From Frondihabitans sp. PAMC 28766 (GTDB lineage Bacteria; Actinomycetota; Actinomycetes; Actinomycetales; Microbacteriaceae): a stretch of DNA of 64,000 nucleotides. Positions 1-9,215 of this stretch are shown in pieces. Made by a program: the position numbers and the translations under genes. The stretch spans positions 62,001 to 126,000 of the forward strand of contig NZ_CP014515.1 in assembly GCF_001577365.1 (NCBI RefSeq), in the 5' to 3' direction. Positions within the stretch are counted from its first letter, which is position 1. Each line of letters starts with the position of its first letter. Below the pieces are notes generated by a model. It searched no databases. It worked only from the letters and a program-made list of their open reading frames with translations, and had not been told where the DNA came from.

Positions 1-600
1 TGACGAGGCCGGATGCGCGGTCCTGGATCCCACCATGGAACGCGTAGGGGTTTTGTCCGGCCCCGTTTCCCGTTCCACCGGCCGTGAGGACCTGAGTGCC
101 GTATGGGTCGTAGGAGAAGGAGAAGGCATTGGTGGAAAAGTCCGTGAGGAGCCCCACGGGGTTTTCGAGGCCGTCGTCGACATACAGGCAGGCGATGTCG
201 GATGAGGTCGTGAGCATCAAAGGTTGGCCTGTGATCGGGTCGCTGTAGACGTAGCCGGACGCGGTCTGTGTCGTCACGACCTGATAGCCAACGATCTCGG
301 GTTGCCCTTGGGCGTCGTTCTGTCCGTAGCTGATGTTGAACGTGTGCTGGTTGGGGGTCGTTTCGGAGAGAACTTCGTTCTGCGCGGCACCAGCGTAGGT
401 ATACGACGTGACGACTCCGGTCGCCGTGTTCTTCGAGGTGGTCATCTGCTCGGCCGCGTTGTAGGTGTACGTCGCGGTCGGGGTGGTCGTGAGATTCCCG
501 GCCCCGTCATAGACGTACCCGGTGGTGGTGATCTGGTTCGCCGCGTTGTAGGTCAGGGTCTGGGATGAGGTGGTCGATCCGGATGCCGTGGCGGTGAGGC
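1..600 (-). pseudogene. RHS-repeat protein fragment, 5'-truncated
   Basis: The minus strand reads open from about 600 to the window edge and encodes YD-repeat units such as TYNAANQITTTGYVYD and TYTYNAAEQMTTS. Further on comes an RHS-core-like stretch (NAFSFSYDPYGTQV, NPYAFHGGIQDRASGLV). RHS proteins are large secreted or surface shells that carry a C-terminal toxin. The N-terminal part is missing: the frame ends exactly at the inverted-repeat element starting at 601. The C-terminus lies outside the window. A different RHS gene lies at 29238-30690, so this is a second, separate RHS locus. Confidence 0.75.
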
Positions 601-889
601 GGGGTCTTGGTAGTAACGGACCACGATTGAACGCTAAGCCTTCAGGAGTCTCTGGCCCGTAGCTCTTTACAGGATTTTCTGGCCTATGCGGCACGGATCG
701 CGGCTGGATGGCGCCGGTCTGTTTCGATGAGCCGGAGGTGGTGGTCACGGTCAGGTAGCGAGTTTGAAAGCAGCAGGAAATTGCTGTTCAGGAGTATTTT
801 CTTGGTTGCCACTAAACGGCATTGGTCTAGTCCCAGGATTCCGTAGATCGGCCTAGCGTTCAATTCTGTACCTTTACTACCAAGACCCC
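601..889. mobile_element. MITE-like inverted-repeat element, copy 1
   Basis: A 289-bp segment with imperfect terminal inverted repeats of about 37 bp. The left end starts GGGGTCTTGGTAGTAACGG. The right end, reverse complemented, starts GGGGTCTTGGTAGTAAAGG, and both arms continue to a GAACGCTA block. There is no credible transposase ORF. A close copy with the same ends and a similar interior lies at 34552-34871. I see no target duplication (flanks ggtgaggc / gtcctcga). It is probably a non-autonomous derivative of an IS element whose family I cannot assign. It truncates the RHS gene on its left. Confidence 0.7.
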
Positions 890-987
890 GTCCTCGACTA
901 GGGGAAGCCCCGGATCCCTGGATCCGGCAGATGGCGAAGCAAGTCGGCGACGTGGAAGCAGCCCTCCGCGATGTCTGACTCGTCAAC

Positions 988-1110
988 TCAGTTGTAGCCG
1001 CCGGCGAGTAGTTGGGCTTTCAGAATTTCAAATTCGCCATCGTCGAGGATTCCCTGGTGGCGGAGGGTGGCAGGCTTCGTCAGCGACGGAAACCGACGGC
1101 CCGCCACCCT
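988..1110 (-). pseudogene. SHOCT-domain C-terminal remnant
   Basis: The last ~40 codons of this minus-strand frame read LTKPATLRHQGILDDGEFEI followed by LKAQLLAGGYN and a stop at 988. This fits the SHOCT pattern (LxxLxxLRDQGILTDEEFExxKAKLL), a short helical domain usually at the end of membrane or oligomerising proteins. The codons upstream do not look like a protein, so this is probably the tail of a gene whose body was lost when the neighbouring element moved. Nothing else is apparent between 890 and 1284. Confidence 0.45.
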
Positions 1111-2859
1111 AGGCAGTGCAACCCTGAGCCAGGCAGCCGTGGAGATAAGGCGGTCTGAGGCATTCTCCGTATCAGCCCCGGGACGCTGTTTCCTAAGCAA
1201 CACTGGCGTCTGAACACGGCGAAGCGGGGAGTGATAACCGGGGACGCGCACATTGCCCCTGACCGGACCAGAGGAGCAGGGTCGTCATGATGCGGTGGCG
1301 GCCCGACGTAGGGCCGTGGCCGGCTGGTCTTCGTGCCATTCATCCACCAGCGCGCCGGCAGTCAGGACGACTCCGTAAACGCTTTCAGCTTGGTCGGCCG
1401 TTAATAGTTCGTCTCTTACATCGGCGAGCACGCGAGCTGGTTCGCGGTCAAAGGGCTTGCCGTATCCACCGCCACCACCCGTACGCACCGCCATGATGGC
1501 TCCAACCGGTACAGGGTAATCTCCCACGCGCTCGTTGTGGATTTCTGAGGTGCCGTCGGGAAAGAGAAGTTCGCCATGATTAGCGATCCCGTTGCCACCA
1601 CCGGCAACGCCTCGGGAGAGGATGTCCTTTGTGTTCTCGAGAGCCGTCTTGATCATGCTGTTGGCCTGAAGAATGCGGAAGTCTCGTCGGACGCCCATAC
1701 CGCCTCGGAATTCGCCGGCGCCCGCCGAGCCGGGGTTGAGAGCGAATTGCTCCACGATGATCGGATATCTCGACTCCATCACCTCGACTGGGGTGTTCCA
1801 GGTATCTCCGTCACCCATGTAGACCAGCGTGCCGCCGTCGTGGCCAGGGAAGCCGCCGTGGCCGCCCTGAACGGGCTCCGCCATGACGAAACGGTCTTCG
1901 GCGGGTGCGTTCGTGCAGAGAATGTATTCAGCCCACATTTGGTAACTGCCGGCTCGTCCGCGGTCTGCGGTCAGCTCGCCGAGTGCGTAGGCGACGGATT
2001 CGGTGATGATCACGTTGGCGTAGCCGTATGAGTCACAGGGCGCGGGCTCGACGGGGGAGATCATTGTGGGATGGTCGGGCCAGGTGATTTCGCCGATGTT
2101 CATGTGGGCGTCATTAGTCCGGCCGAGGGGATCGAGGATGCCCTTGAGTGCAGTGGCGACTGAGCTGAGCACTGCGGGCCGGCCAATGTTGATAGGACCG
2201 GTGGCCTGACGGGTGGTGCCGTCAAAGGAAACAGTGATTCGGTTTCCGGCAATGGTGACTTGGGTGTCGATCACCGGTGTGTAATCCCGGTCGACGCCGT
2301 CGAAGTCCATCTCGACTCGGGAGGAATATGTTCCATCGGGCAGCTTGCTAATTTCTTCACGCAATGCGGCTTCGGTGTTCGTGATGACGTAATCCATCAG
2401 GTCGGTGACGACCTCGGTTCCATAGCGCTTGCAGAGGGCTCTGACTCTGTCGGCGCCCGTGCGGCAGGTTGCCACCTGGGCGTAGAGGTCTCCGAGAACG
2501 GTCTCGGGCACCCGAACGTTCATCGCGATGAAGTCGAGCAGGTCACGGTTGGGATCACCAGCCAGGAAGATCCGCTGGTTGGCAAACCTCATGCCCTCTT
2601 GGTAAACCTCGGTAGATGCGGTCGACCAGCCGCCAGGGCTTGCACTGCCAATGTCCGCCCAGTGCGCCATTGTCGTGGTGTAGGCAACGATTTCATCTTC
2701 GTAGAACACGGGTAACGAGATGGCGACATCGGAAAGGTGGGTACCCGTCAGGTATGGGTCGTTGCAAATTAGGATGTCTCCGTCGCGGAGGGGTCTGCTG
2801 CACGGTTAGGTGACATCTGATCTGGCTTGCCCATGGGGTGGGCCTGGAAGGATGTTCCC

Positions 2860-3168
2860 GTGCCTAAGCCCTATCCTGTTGAGTTCCGTGACGACGTCGT
2901 GCGCGTTGCGAAGAACCGCGAGCCCGGAGTGACGATCGAGCAGATCGCGAAAGACTTCGGAGTCCACCCGATGACCTTGCAAACCTGGCTGCGTCGAGGT
3001 GACGTTAACGAGGGGGTGAAGCCTGGTCAGTCGCGCTCTGAGCAGGCAGATTTGCGGGAGGCGCGGAAACGGATCCGTCTCCTCGAGCAGGAGAACGAGG
3101 TGCTGCGGCGGGCGGCAGCGTATCTGTCGCAGGCGAACCTGCCGGGAAAAGGTTCTACCCGCTCGTGA
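2860..3168 (+). CDS. IS3-family transposase OrfA
   Basis: A 102-residue DNA-binding subunit. It has an N-terminal helix-turn-helix (VTIEQIAKDFGVHPMTLQTW, about residues 27-46) followed by a leucine-zipper helix (RIRLLEQENEVLRRAAAYLS) used for multimerisation. I prefer the GTG at 2860 because GGAAGG lies just upstream; an ATG further 5' is also possible. The stop overlaps the orfB GTG as GTGA. IS3 elements commonly make an OrfAB fusion by frameshifting, and GGGAAAAGG near 3147 could serve as a slippery run. Confidence 0.88.
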   Translation: MPKPYPVEFRDDVVRVAKNREPGVTIEQIAKDFGVHPMTLQTWLRRGDVNEGVKPGQSRSEQADLREARKRIRLLEQENEVLRRAAAYLSQANLPGKGSTRS

Positions 3169-4052
3169 CGGAGCTCACCGGAGCAGGGATCCCTGTGACG
3201 GTGACGTGTCGGGTCTTAAAGCTCTCTCGCCAGCCCTACTACCGGTGGCTGGCTGACCCGGTGACGGCAAGGGACGTGGCCGGGGCGTATCGTGCGGACG
3301 CGTTGTTCGACGCGCACCGTGACGACCCCGAATTCGGTCACCGTCTCCTCGCCGACGAAGCCCGAAGCCACGGGCAAGCGATGTCGGACCGGACGGCGTG
3401 GAGGATCTGCCGAGACAACTCCTGGTGGAGTGCCTTCGGGAAAAAGCGGGCCAGGAACGGCAAACGGCCAGGTCCCGCGGTCCACGACGATCACTGCACC
3501 GTCACCGATGAGAACGGCCGCGTCCGGCACGAGTTCACCGCCGACAGGCCCAACCAGCTCTGGTTGACCGACATCACGGAACACAAAACCGCCGAGGGCA
3601 AGCTCTATCTCTGCGCCATCAAAGACGTGTTCGCGAACAAGATCGTCGGCTACTCCATCGACTCACGGATGAAGTCCCGCCTGGCCGTGAACGCCCTAAA
3701 CAACGCGGTCGCGATGCGGGGAAACGTGGCCGGCTGTGTCGTACACAGCGACCGAGGATCTCAATTTCGGAGCAAGAAGTTCGTCCGCGCTTTGACCGGC
3801 CACGGCCTGGTCGGATCGATGGGGAGGGTGGCGTCCTGCGGCGACAATGCCGCGATGGAATCCTTCTTCAGTCTGCTGCAGAAAAACGTCCTCAACCGAC
3901 ACTCCTGGACCACCCGCGAGCAACTCCGCATCGCGATCGTGAACTGGATCGAGCGGACCTACCACCGACGCCGCCGACAGGCGTCCCTGGGCCGGTTGAC
4001 CCCGGTCGAATACGAGACAATCATGAACACGCCAGCCGTCCCGGCTGCGTGA
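3165..4052 (+). CDS. IS3-family transposase OrfB (DDE integrase)
   Basis: A 295-residue catalytic subunit with an N-terminal HTH_21-type region (PEFGHRLLADEARSHG) and an rve integrase core. The DDE triad is visible as D in WLTDITEHKT, D in VVHSDRGSQF and E in NAAMESFFSLLQKN. It starts at a GTG inside the orfA stop and ends 33 bp before the right end of the element. It looks intact and is probably functional. Confidence 0.92.
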   Translation: MTELTGAGIPVTVTCRVLKLSRQPYYRWLADPVTARDVAGAYRADALFDAHRDDPEFGHRLLADEARSHGQAMSDRTAWRICRDNSWWSAFGKKRARNGKRPGPAVHDDHCTVTDENGRVRHEFTADRPNQLWLTDITEHKTAEGKLYLCAIKDVFANKIVGYSIDSRMKSRLAVNALNNAVAMRGNVAGCVVHSDRGSQFRSKKFVRALTGHGLVGSMGRVASCGDNAAMESFFSLLQKNVLNRHSWTTREQLRIAIVNWIERTYHRRRRQASLGRLTPVEYETIMNTPAVPAA

Positions 4053-4335
4053 CTACAACCTGTCACCTAAACGTGCAGCAGACCCGAGCTCCTCACCCCA
4101 TTTTTCCTTGAGGCTGCGAACCGTTGCGGGCAGCGTTCCTAGGAAGACCGGTAGGCCCGGCGCTTCGGCCCAGAGTTGGCCCTCAGCGGACGTGATAGCG
4201 ACGCCGAAGTCCTTGACGTCAAAGATGAGAGGGTTATAGGCGCTCCGCACGAGGGTATCGTGCATCTCTTCAGCGGCGGATCCCAGGGCATTACGAGTGA
4301 TTTCTGCTTTGACGATGTCGATGGTTTTGGGCATG

Positions 4336-6432
4336 TTAGTTGCTCTTTCGGAACTCGAGGATGATGTTGCCAAGGGCGTCGATTCGCGCCGTCCACGCGG
4401 GAGGAACGATGACAGTGGTTGTCCATTCGTCAACGATGGCAGGACCGATGACTACATCCTGAGGGCCGAAATCGTCACGATTATAGACAGGGACGACGTC
4501 ATCCCATCCAGTTGCCGGGAACCAGACCCGCCGATTTCCCCTGGTCACAAGGAGGCTTTTTCTATAGGTCGCGGCCACCATCGGACGCAAGACCGGGGCC
4601 ACGTTGCGGCACCGAAGGACGACGACTTCCATTGATGCGGATTCGTCGCCGTGACCAAAACGCTGGCGGTGTCGCGAGACGAAATTTTGCTTGATCTTTT
4701 CAACCAAGGCATAGTCGTCAAGTGGCAACCACTCGGCTCGGACGGGAGTGTCGATTGTGTGCTCTTGACCGAGATACCGCACCTCGAGCGAGTAGCCGGG
4801 TCGAAGGACGTCATCCGCGAATCCATATGCTCTCAAGGTTGCGGCTGTTTGTGACCGCAGTTGTTCAAGCTCATCGCGGATGGCCGGGACGTGAGATGGT
4901 GCCAGTTCCGTGCGGGCGGTCATCGAGGCGTCGTCGCGATAATCAGCATTCAGCATGCCCCAGGCGGAGAAGCCAGCGGCGGCTTGGGGCACGATAACTG
5001 TGGTGATTCCGAGTTCTTCGCTGACGCCGGCAGCGAAAAGGCCGCCACCGCCGCCATAGGAGAGCATCGCGAATTCGCGAGGGTCAAGGCCCCGTTGGGT
5101 CGTGATTTGCCTGATGGCGTTCGCCATGTTCGCTTGGGCGACGGCGAGGATGCCTGCGGCGCTTTCCGTGACGCTGTGATTGGGGCCGAGTTCTCGGTCG
5201 ATGACCTCGGTGGCAAGGTCGGCGCGGAGTTTCATGCGACCGCCGAGGAAGTTGTCTGGGTCAAGGAGACCGAGGACAACTTGGGCGTCGGTGACGGTGG
5301 GTACCTTGCCGCCGCGGTCGAAGCAGGCGGGGCCCGGGAAGGCGCCGGCACTTTCGGGTCCGACCTGCAGGCTTCCGGTCATTTTGTCGAGTCGGGCAAT
5401 GGAACCGCCGCCGGCTCCGACGGAGATGATGTCAATGACTTGCCCCATGATGGGACGTTTTTCGATGATGGTATCGGCGCGCTCCACGATTTCACCGTCA
5501 GTGATGAGGGCCACGTCATAAGTCGTGCCGCCCACGTCGGCGCAGACAACGTTGGGGTAGCCGGAAGCCTGCATGAGCTGGCGGGCGCCAACGACGCCAC
5601 CCGCAGGCCCGGAACCGAGAGTTTCGACGGGTCTGATCTGCGCATCGGCGATGGGGATAACTCCGCCGTTAGAGCGCATAAAGGCGATGGGGTTAGCGAG
5701 CCCCTCTTGGCGTGTGCGCTTGTCTATTTGGGATGCGTACGCCTCAAATGCGGGCTGGGTAAAGGCGTTAATTACGGTCGTCGACGTGCGTTCGTATTCG
5801 CGCCATTCTCGAATGAGCTCGCTGGAGACGCTAACCGAAATGCCGGGGTATTCGGCACGCACCAGCTCAGCGATTGTGTTCTCGTGGCCGGGAGAACGGT
5901 AGCTGTGAAGCAGCACGACAGCGATTGCTTCAACGCCGTGACTGAGGAGGATCTCGACTTCACGTCTCACTTCGTCCAAGTCCAACGGCGTTCGGATGGT
6001 GCCGTCAGCGAGGACCCGTTCATGCAACTCTCGGCGCAGGTAGCGAGGCACCAGCGGTTCCGCGGCGAGGTAGCGCAGGTTGTAGAGCTCAGGTCGTCCT
6101 CCGCGCCCGAGTTCGAGGACATCCCGGAATCCGTGGGTAGTGAGGAGGCCTGTTCGAGCCCCACGTTCTTGGACCAGCGTGTTAAGGGCGACCGTCGTAC
6201 CGTGGATAAGCATGTCAATTTCTGGTAGGCCCACGGGGAGGCGTTTGACACCCGTGGCGAATTCCTCCGCTAGTGAAGTGGCTGTGGCGGGTTGCTTCTC
6301 AACTGTGACGCGGCCAGTTGCTTCCTCTAGGAGGATGTAATCAATGAATGTGCCGCCGACGTCGACGGCGAGTCGCCAGCCGGGTGCTGAGGGTGTAGCC
6401 ATGGTTGATCCGTTCGTAGTGCAGGCAGCCAT
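4336..6432 (-). CDS. hyuA: HyuA-type hydantoinase/oxoprolinase subunit
   Basis: A 698-residue cytoplasmic subunit of the hydantoinase A / oxoprolinase / acetone carboxylase family, which uses ATP to activate amide, cyclic imide or ketone substrates. Visible motifs are an N-terminal DVGGTFIDYILLEE (HydantA_N), a mid-protein SGPAGGVVGARQLM and CADVGGTTYDVALITDGE (actin-like ATPase core), and SYGGGGGLFAAG. The start at 6432 has AAGG 8 nt upstream; an in-frame ATG at 6402 is possible. The stop is 1 bp before hyuB. The exact substrate cannot be read from the sequence, but the transporter and carbamoyltransferase upstream suggest a ureide or hydantoin-like compound. Without an intact hyuB the enzyme is probably inactive. 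Confidence 0.9.
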   Translation of the reverse strand: MAACTTNGSTMATPSAPGWRLAVDVGGTFIDYILLEEATGRVTVEKQPATATSLAEEFATGVKRLPVGLPEIDMLIHGTTVALNTLVQERGARTGLLTTHGFRDVLELGRGGRPELYNLRYLAAEPLVPRYLRRELHERVLADGTIRTPLDLDEVRREVEILLSHGVEAIAVVLLHSYRSPGHENTIAELVRAEYPGISVSVSSELIREWREYERTSTTVINAFTQPAFEAYASQIDKRTRQEGLANPIAFMRSNGGVIPIADAQIRPVETLGSGPAGGVVGARQLMQASGYPNVVCADVGGTTYDVALITDGEIVERADTIIEKRPIMGQVIDIISVGAGGGSIARLDKMTGSLQVGPESAGAFPGPACFDRGGKVPTVTDAQVVLGLLDPDNFLGGRMKLRADLATEVIDRELGPNHSVTESAAGILAVAQANMANAIRQITTQRGLDPREFAMLSYGGGGGLFAAGVSEELGITTVIVPQAAAGFSAWGMLNADYRDDASMTARTELAPSHVPAIRDELEQLRSQTAATLRAYGFADDVLRPGYSLEVRYLGQEHTIDTPVRAEWLPLDDYALVEKIKQNFVSRHRQRFGHGDESASMEVVVLRCRNVAPVLRPMVAATYRKSLLVTRGNRRVWFPATGWDDVVPVYNRDDFGPQDVVIGPAIVDEWTTTVIVPPAWTARIDALGNIILEFRKSN

Positions 6433-6461
6433 TGGTGGAGCCTTAGGGAAAATGGGGGGAC

Positions 6462-7235
6462 CTAGAAATGGTTGACAGTGCGCGCTTCTTCGCGTACCAG
6501 ATCGAGAATGCGTCCAGAGAGCTCTGCGAATCGAGGATCATCAGGCGTGGCTGCTGAGCGACCACGTGGCAGGTCGATCGCTATGTCGTGGAGTCCTCCT
6601 TCGGCGCGGCTTGACATCACGACGACCCGGTCGGATAGGAACACGGCCTCGGAGATGTCGTGAGTGACGAACACGACGGTGAGTTTGTGCTCCTCCCAGA
6701 CCCGCATCAGCAGTTCCTGCATGAGGGTGCGGGTCAGAGCGTCGAGCGCACCGAAGGGTTCGTCCATGAGCATCACCCGGGGCCGGTACGCCATCACCCG
6801 GGCGATGGCAACGCGTTGCCGCATGCCACCGGAGAGCTGGGCGGGGTGCGCGTCCACAAAATCGCCAAGCCCCACAGTGTCGAGCAGTTCGCGGGCGCGT
6901 GCCTTCCGGTCACGGTCGGGGTCGCGCGCTTCTTTGAGAGCAAATTCGATGTTCTGGCCAGCGGTGAGCCAAGGCAGCAGCGAGTAAGACTGGAAGACGA
7001 CACCGCGGTCAACGCCTGGGCCCCGCACCACGGAATCGTCGAGGCGTATCTCGCCCCCGGTCGGCGCCTGCAGGCCGGCAATTAGGTTCAGCAACGTGCT
7101 CTTGCCGCATCCTGAGACGCCGACCAGGGAGACAAATTCATTCTCTTTCACGCCAAAAGTGGTGTTCTTCAGCGCGAGCACGTCTTTCCGACGAGTTCGA
7201 TAGCGCATACTCACGTTGTCAATTTCGAGCTTCAT
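6462..7235 (-). CDS. ABC transporter ATPase, nitrate/sulfonate/taurine type
   Basis: A 257-residue nucleotide-binding subunit. The Walker A motif GVSGCGKS lies at residues 39-46, the signature LSGGMRQR near 134-141, and Walker [12 protein letters not shown] soon after, followed by the switch His in VTHDISEAV. The family (SsuB/TauB/NrtD) powers import of small oxidised or amide compounds. Its ATG overlaps the permease stop as ATGA, and hyuA starts 29 bp downstream, so it belongs to the same operon. Confidence 0.93.
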   Translation of the reverse strand: MKLEIDNVSMRYRTRRKDVLALKNTTFGVKENEFVSLVGVSGCGKSTLLNLIAGLQAPTGGEIRLDDSVVRGPGVDRGVVFQSYSLLPWLTAGQNIEFALKEARDPDRDRKARARELLDTVGLGDFVDAHPAQLSGGMRQRVAIARVMAYRPRVMLMDEPFGALDALTRTLMQELLMRVWEEHKLTVVFVTHDISEAVFLSDRVVVMSSRAEGGLHDIAIDLPRGRSAATPDDPRFAELSGRILDLVREEARTVNHF

Positions 7236-8056
7236 AGGCCGCCTTTGCGGAGGTAACGGAACGCGATGCGGTGAAGAACTCGGAAGAGTTGGTCGCTAAG
7301 AAGACCGAGAACGCCAAGCACGAGGATGTAGGCGAAGATCAAGTTCGTCTCCAGGTAGCGCTGGCCCAGGGTTATTCGATAGCCAATTCCTGACGTTGCC
7401 GCGACGAGTTCGGCGAGAATAAGCCACGTCCAGCACCAACCGAATGCGATCCTGAGTGAGTCGACGATGTTGGGCATGGCGCCGCGCAACACGATCTTCC
7501 AGAGGATGCGACTTTCGGACATACCGAGCGTTCTTCCAAAGTCGATGAATTCGGGTGGAACCCGACGTATGTCGTCGATGATCATGAGGACCAGGGCGAA
7601 AAACGTGCCAATCCAAATGACGACGTATTTCTGTGCTTCCCCGGTGCCCGCCCAGATGATCGTCAGGGGAAGGAACGCCGCCACCGGGAGGTACCGGCTG
7701 AACTCAACGAGCGGGGTGACGAGGGCGTCTGCCAGTCGTACCCTCGCTGCAACGAGACCTGTTGGGATGGCCATCACCGCTGCAATAGCAAATGCAACAA
7801 GGATGCGAGAGACCGAGATGCCGATGTCGCTCCACAAATCACCTGTCTGCGCCTGGGTGATGAGGGCTGAGATGACGTCCGGGATTGCTGGCAGGTAAAG
7901 CGGGGACACAACATGGGTTGTCGTGGCGATGACCCAAATTGCGATCACTATTGCAAAGCCGAGCAGGCTCAGGCTGATCCCCTGAGTTCGGGGTATCGAG
8001 CCGTCGATGCGCGTAAGCGGCGGGCTCAGGCGTCGGCCGTTGTAGCCGGCCGTCAT
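7232..8056 (-). CDS. ABC transporter permease, nitrate/sulfonate/taurine type
   Basis: A 274-residue integral membrane protein with about six hydrophobic segments, the first near residues 28-47 (ISLSLLGFAIVIAIWVIATT). The EAA-type cytoplasmic loop is seen as DFGRTLGMSESRILWKIVLR. It is of the SsuC/TauC type (BPD_transp_1). The start at 8056 has GAGGGA upstream. It partners the ATPase that overlaps its stop and the truncated binding protein on its 5' side. Confidence 0.92.
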   Translation of the reverse strand: MTAGYNGRRLSPPLTRIDGSIPRTQGISLSLLGFAIVIAIWVIATTTHVVSPLYLPAIPDVISALITQAQTGDLWSDIGISVSRILVAFAIAAVMAIPTGLVAARVRLADALVTPLVEFSRYLPVAAFLPLTIIWAGTGEAQKYVVIWIGTFFALVLMIIDDIRRVPPEFIDFGRTLGMSESRILWKIVLRGAMPNIVDSLRIAFGWCWTWLILAELVAATSGIGYRITLGQRYLETNLIFAYILVLGVLGLLSDQLFRVLHRIAFRYLRKGGL

Positions 8057-8082
8057 GCGTTTCCCTCAAGGTCTTTCATCGC

Positions 8083-8840
8083 TTACTTTCCTGCTGCCTT
8101 GTCGACACCGGTCGCATTGATCGAGTCACTCAGGTCCACCTTCGTTTTCATCATTCCGGCGGAAATCATTGCCTTCTGGATCAGTGGCAGCGTCGTGGTT
8201 TTGAATGAGCCGTTGAGCTCGCTCGCGTTGTCCGCCAGGGTGTAGAACTTCGCGCCTTTGAACGCGGTACTGAGAGAGGAGACGCTTGCGCCCAGAGCCT
8301 TGGCGATGATCGCTTTCGCTTGAGTGGGATGAGCTTTGTAGAAAGTGATCGACTTGTTCCATGCGGTAGCGAGGGCGGCCGCGACTGCTGGGTGGGCTTT
8401 CAGGTATGAATTCTGGAGGTACAGGGCGTCGGAGATGAGGCCAGGAAATTCCGCCGCAGTCACGAGACTGTGGACGGTTCCGCCCGCGACGGCCGTACTG
8501 ATGTACGGCTGATACGTCACGGCGGCCGTCGACCTTCCCGAGACCAGCACTCCCGCAGCCTGGTCAGCTGGGGTCGGGACGGATTTGATGTCGGAGAAAG
8601 ACATACCGTCCTTGCTCAGAGCGGCAGAGAGCAGTAGTTGTGACGTGGTCCCGTCCTCGAAAGCCACGCTTTTGCCTTGCAAAGATTTCAGTGAGGTGAC
8701 CCCTTTGCCGGCGAGGACTGCGTCGCCCGAAGTGCTCTGGTCGAGGAGAAGGGTCGCCTTGACAGGCAGCTTGGAGTAGTTCTCTAGGACGCTGCTGACC
8801 GGGAACGAGACGCCGTCAACCTGATTTGAGCTAATGGCAG
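8083..8840 (-). pseudogene. Substrate-binding protein of the same ABC importer, 5'-truncated
   Basis: About 252 C-terminal codons of an NMT1/THI5- or SsuA/TauA-like periplasmic-binding protein. The frame opens at the IS boundary with AISSNQVDGVSFPVSSVL and continues through SLQGKSVAFEDGTTSQLLL and YLKAHPAVAAALATAWNKSI, typical of the family. The signal peptide/lipobox and roughly 80 N-terminal residues are missing. An in-frame ATG at 8682 would give only a cytoplasmic fragment. The importer is therefore probably dead, matching the broken hyuB. Confidence 0.85.
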
Positions 8841-8907
8841 GGGTCTGCCCAGGGTTTGGTTGTCGCCTGACCTGTGAGGATTCGTTCTCGCTGGAAGGAT
8901 GTCCATC

Positions 8908-9195
8908 ATGGCAAAGGCATACCCGAAAGAGTTCCGCGACGATGTCGTGGCCGTGGCCCGGAAGAGCCAGTCACCGTTGAAGCAGATCGCAAAAGACTTC
9001 GGGATCTCCGAAGGCTCCCTGCATGGCTGGATACACAAAGCTGACGTCGAGGACGGCAACCGCCCCGGCGTCACCGCAGCCGATCAGTCCGAGCTGCGGG
9101 AGGCGCGAAAGAGAATCCGGCTGCTCGAGCAGGAGAACGAGGTGCTCCGGCGGGCGGCAGCGTATTTGTCGCAGGCGAACCTGCCGGGAAAATAG
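8908..9195 (+). CDS. IS3-family transposase OrfA (copy A)
   Basis: A 95-residue OrfA with a helix-turn-helix (LKQIAKDFGISEGSLHGWIH) and a C-terminal leucine zipper (IRLLEQENEVLRRAAAYLS). I chose the ATG at 8908 (MAKAYPKEF) with GGAAGG upstream; an ATG three codons earlier is equally possible. It ends at TAG just after GGGAAAA, a likely site for the frameshift that makes OrfAB. Confidence 0.88.
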   Translation: MAKAYPKEFRDDVVAVARKSQSPLKQIAKDFGISEGSLHGWIHKADVEDGNRPGVTAADQSELREARKRIRLLEQENEVLRRAAAYLSQANLPGK

Positions 9196-9215
9196 TCTTC
9201 CCGCTCGTCCGCGAG

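Larger units (their letters stand above)
2791..4085 (+). mobile_element. IS3-family insertion sequence in hyuB
   Basis: A 1295-bp element whose ends are inverted repeats beginning GGGTCTGCTGCACG and continuing TTAGGTGACA. It is flanked by a perfect 3-bp direct repeat GAG (2788-2790 and 4086-4088), the target-duplication size usual for IS3-family elements. It carries overlapping orfA and orfB with a GTGA junction. The intact ends and duplication suggest a recent insertion. It differs from the two near-identical IS3-type elements at 8841 and 26988, although all share the terminal GGGTCTGC. Confidence 0.93.
1285..4334 (-). pseudogene. hyuB: HyuB-type hydantoinase/oxoprolinase subunit, split by IS3
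   Basis: HyuB is the second subunit of ATP-dependent hydantoinases, 5-oxoprolinases and acetone-carboxylase-like enzymes. The N-terminal 83 codons (4334 to 4086, MPKTIDIVKAEITRNAL) and the C-terminal ~500 codons (2790 to 1285, with NDPYLTGTHLSDVAISLP and MAHWADIGSASPGG) are separated by the IS at 2791-4085. Removing the IS and one GAG duplication restores the frame (WGEEL-RDGDILICNDPY) and gives about 585 residues, normal for HyuB. The start is 1 bp after the hyuA stop, so the two were co-translated. The gene is inactive as it stands, and I see no other lesion. Confidence 0.9.

Noticed and set aside
684..986. 100-codon ORF within the inverted-repeat element
   Set aside because: The frame is not preserved in the second copy of the element and has no transposase motif.
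4861..6228. Long plus-strand ORF (455 codons) opposite hyuA
   Set aside because: It lies entirely antisense to a clear HyuA gene, has no domain, and is explained by high-GC third positions.
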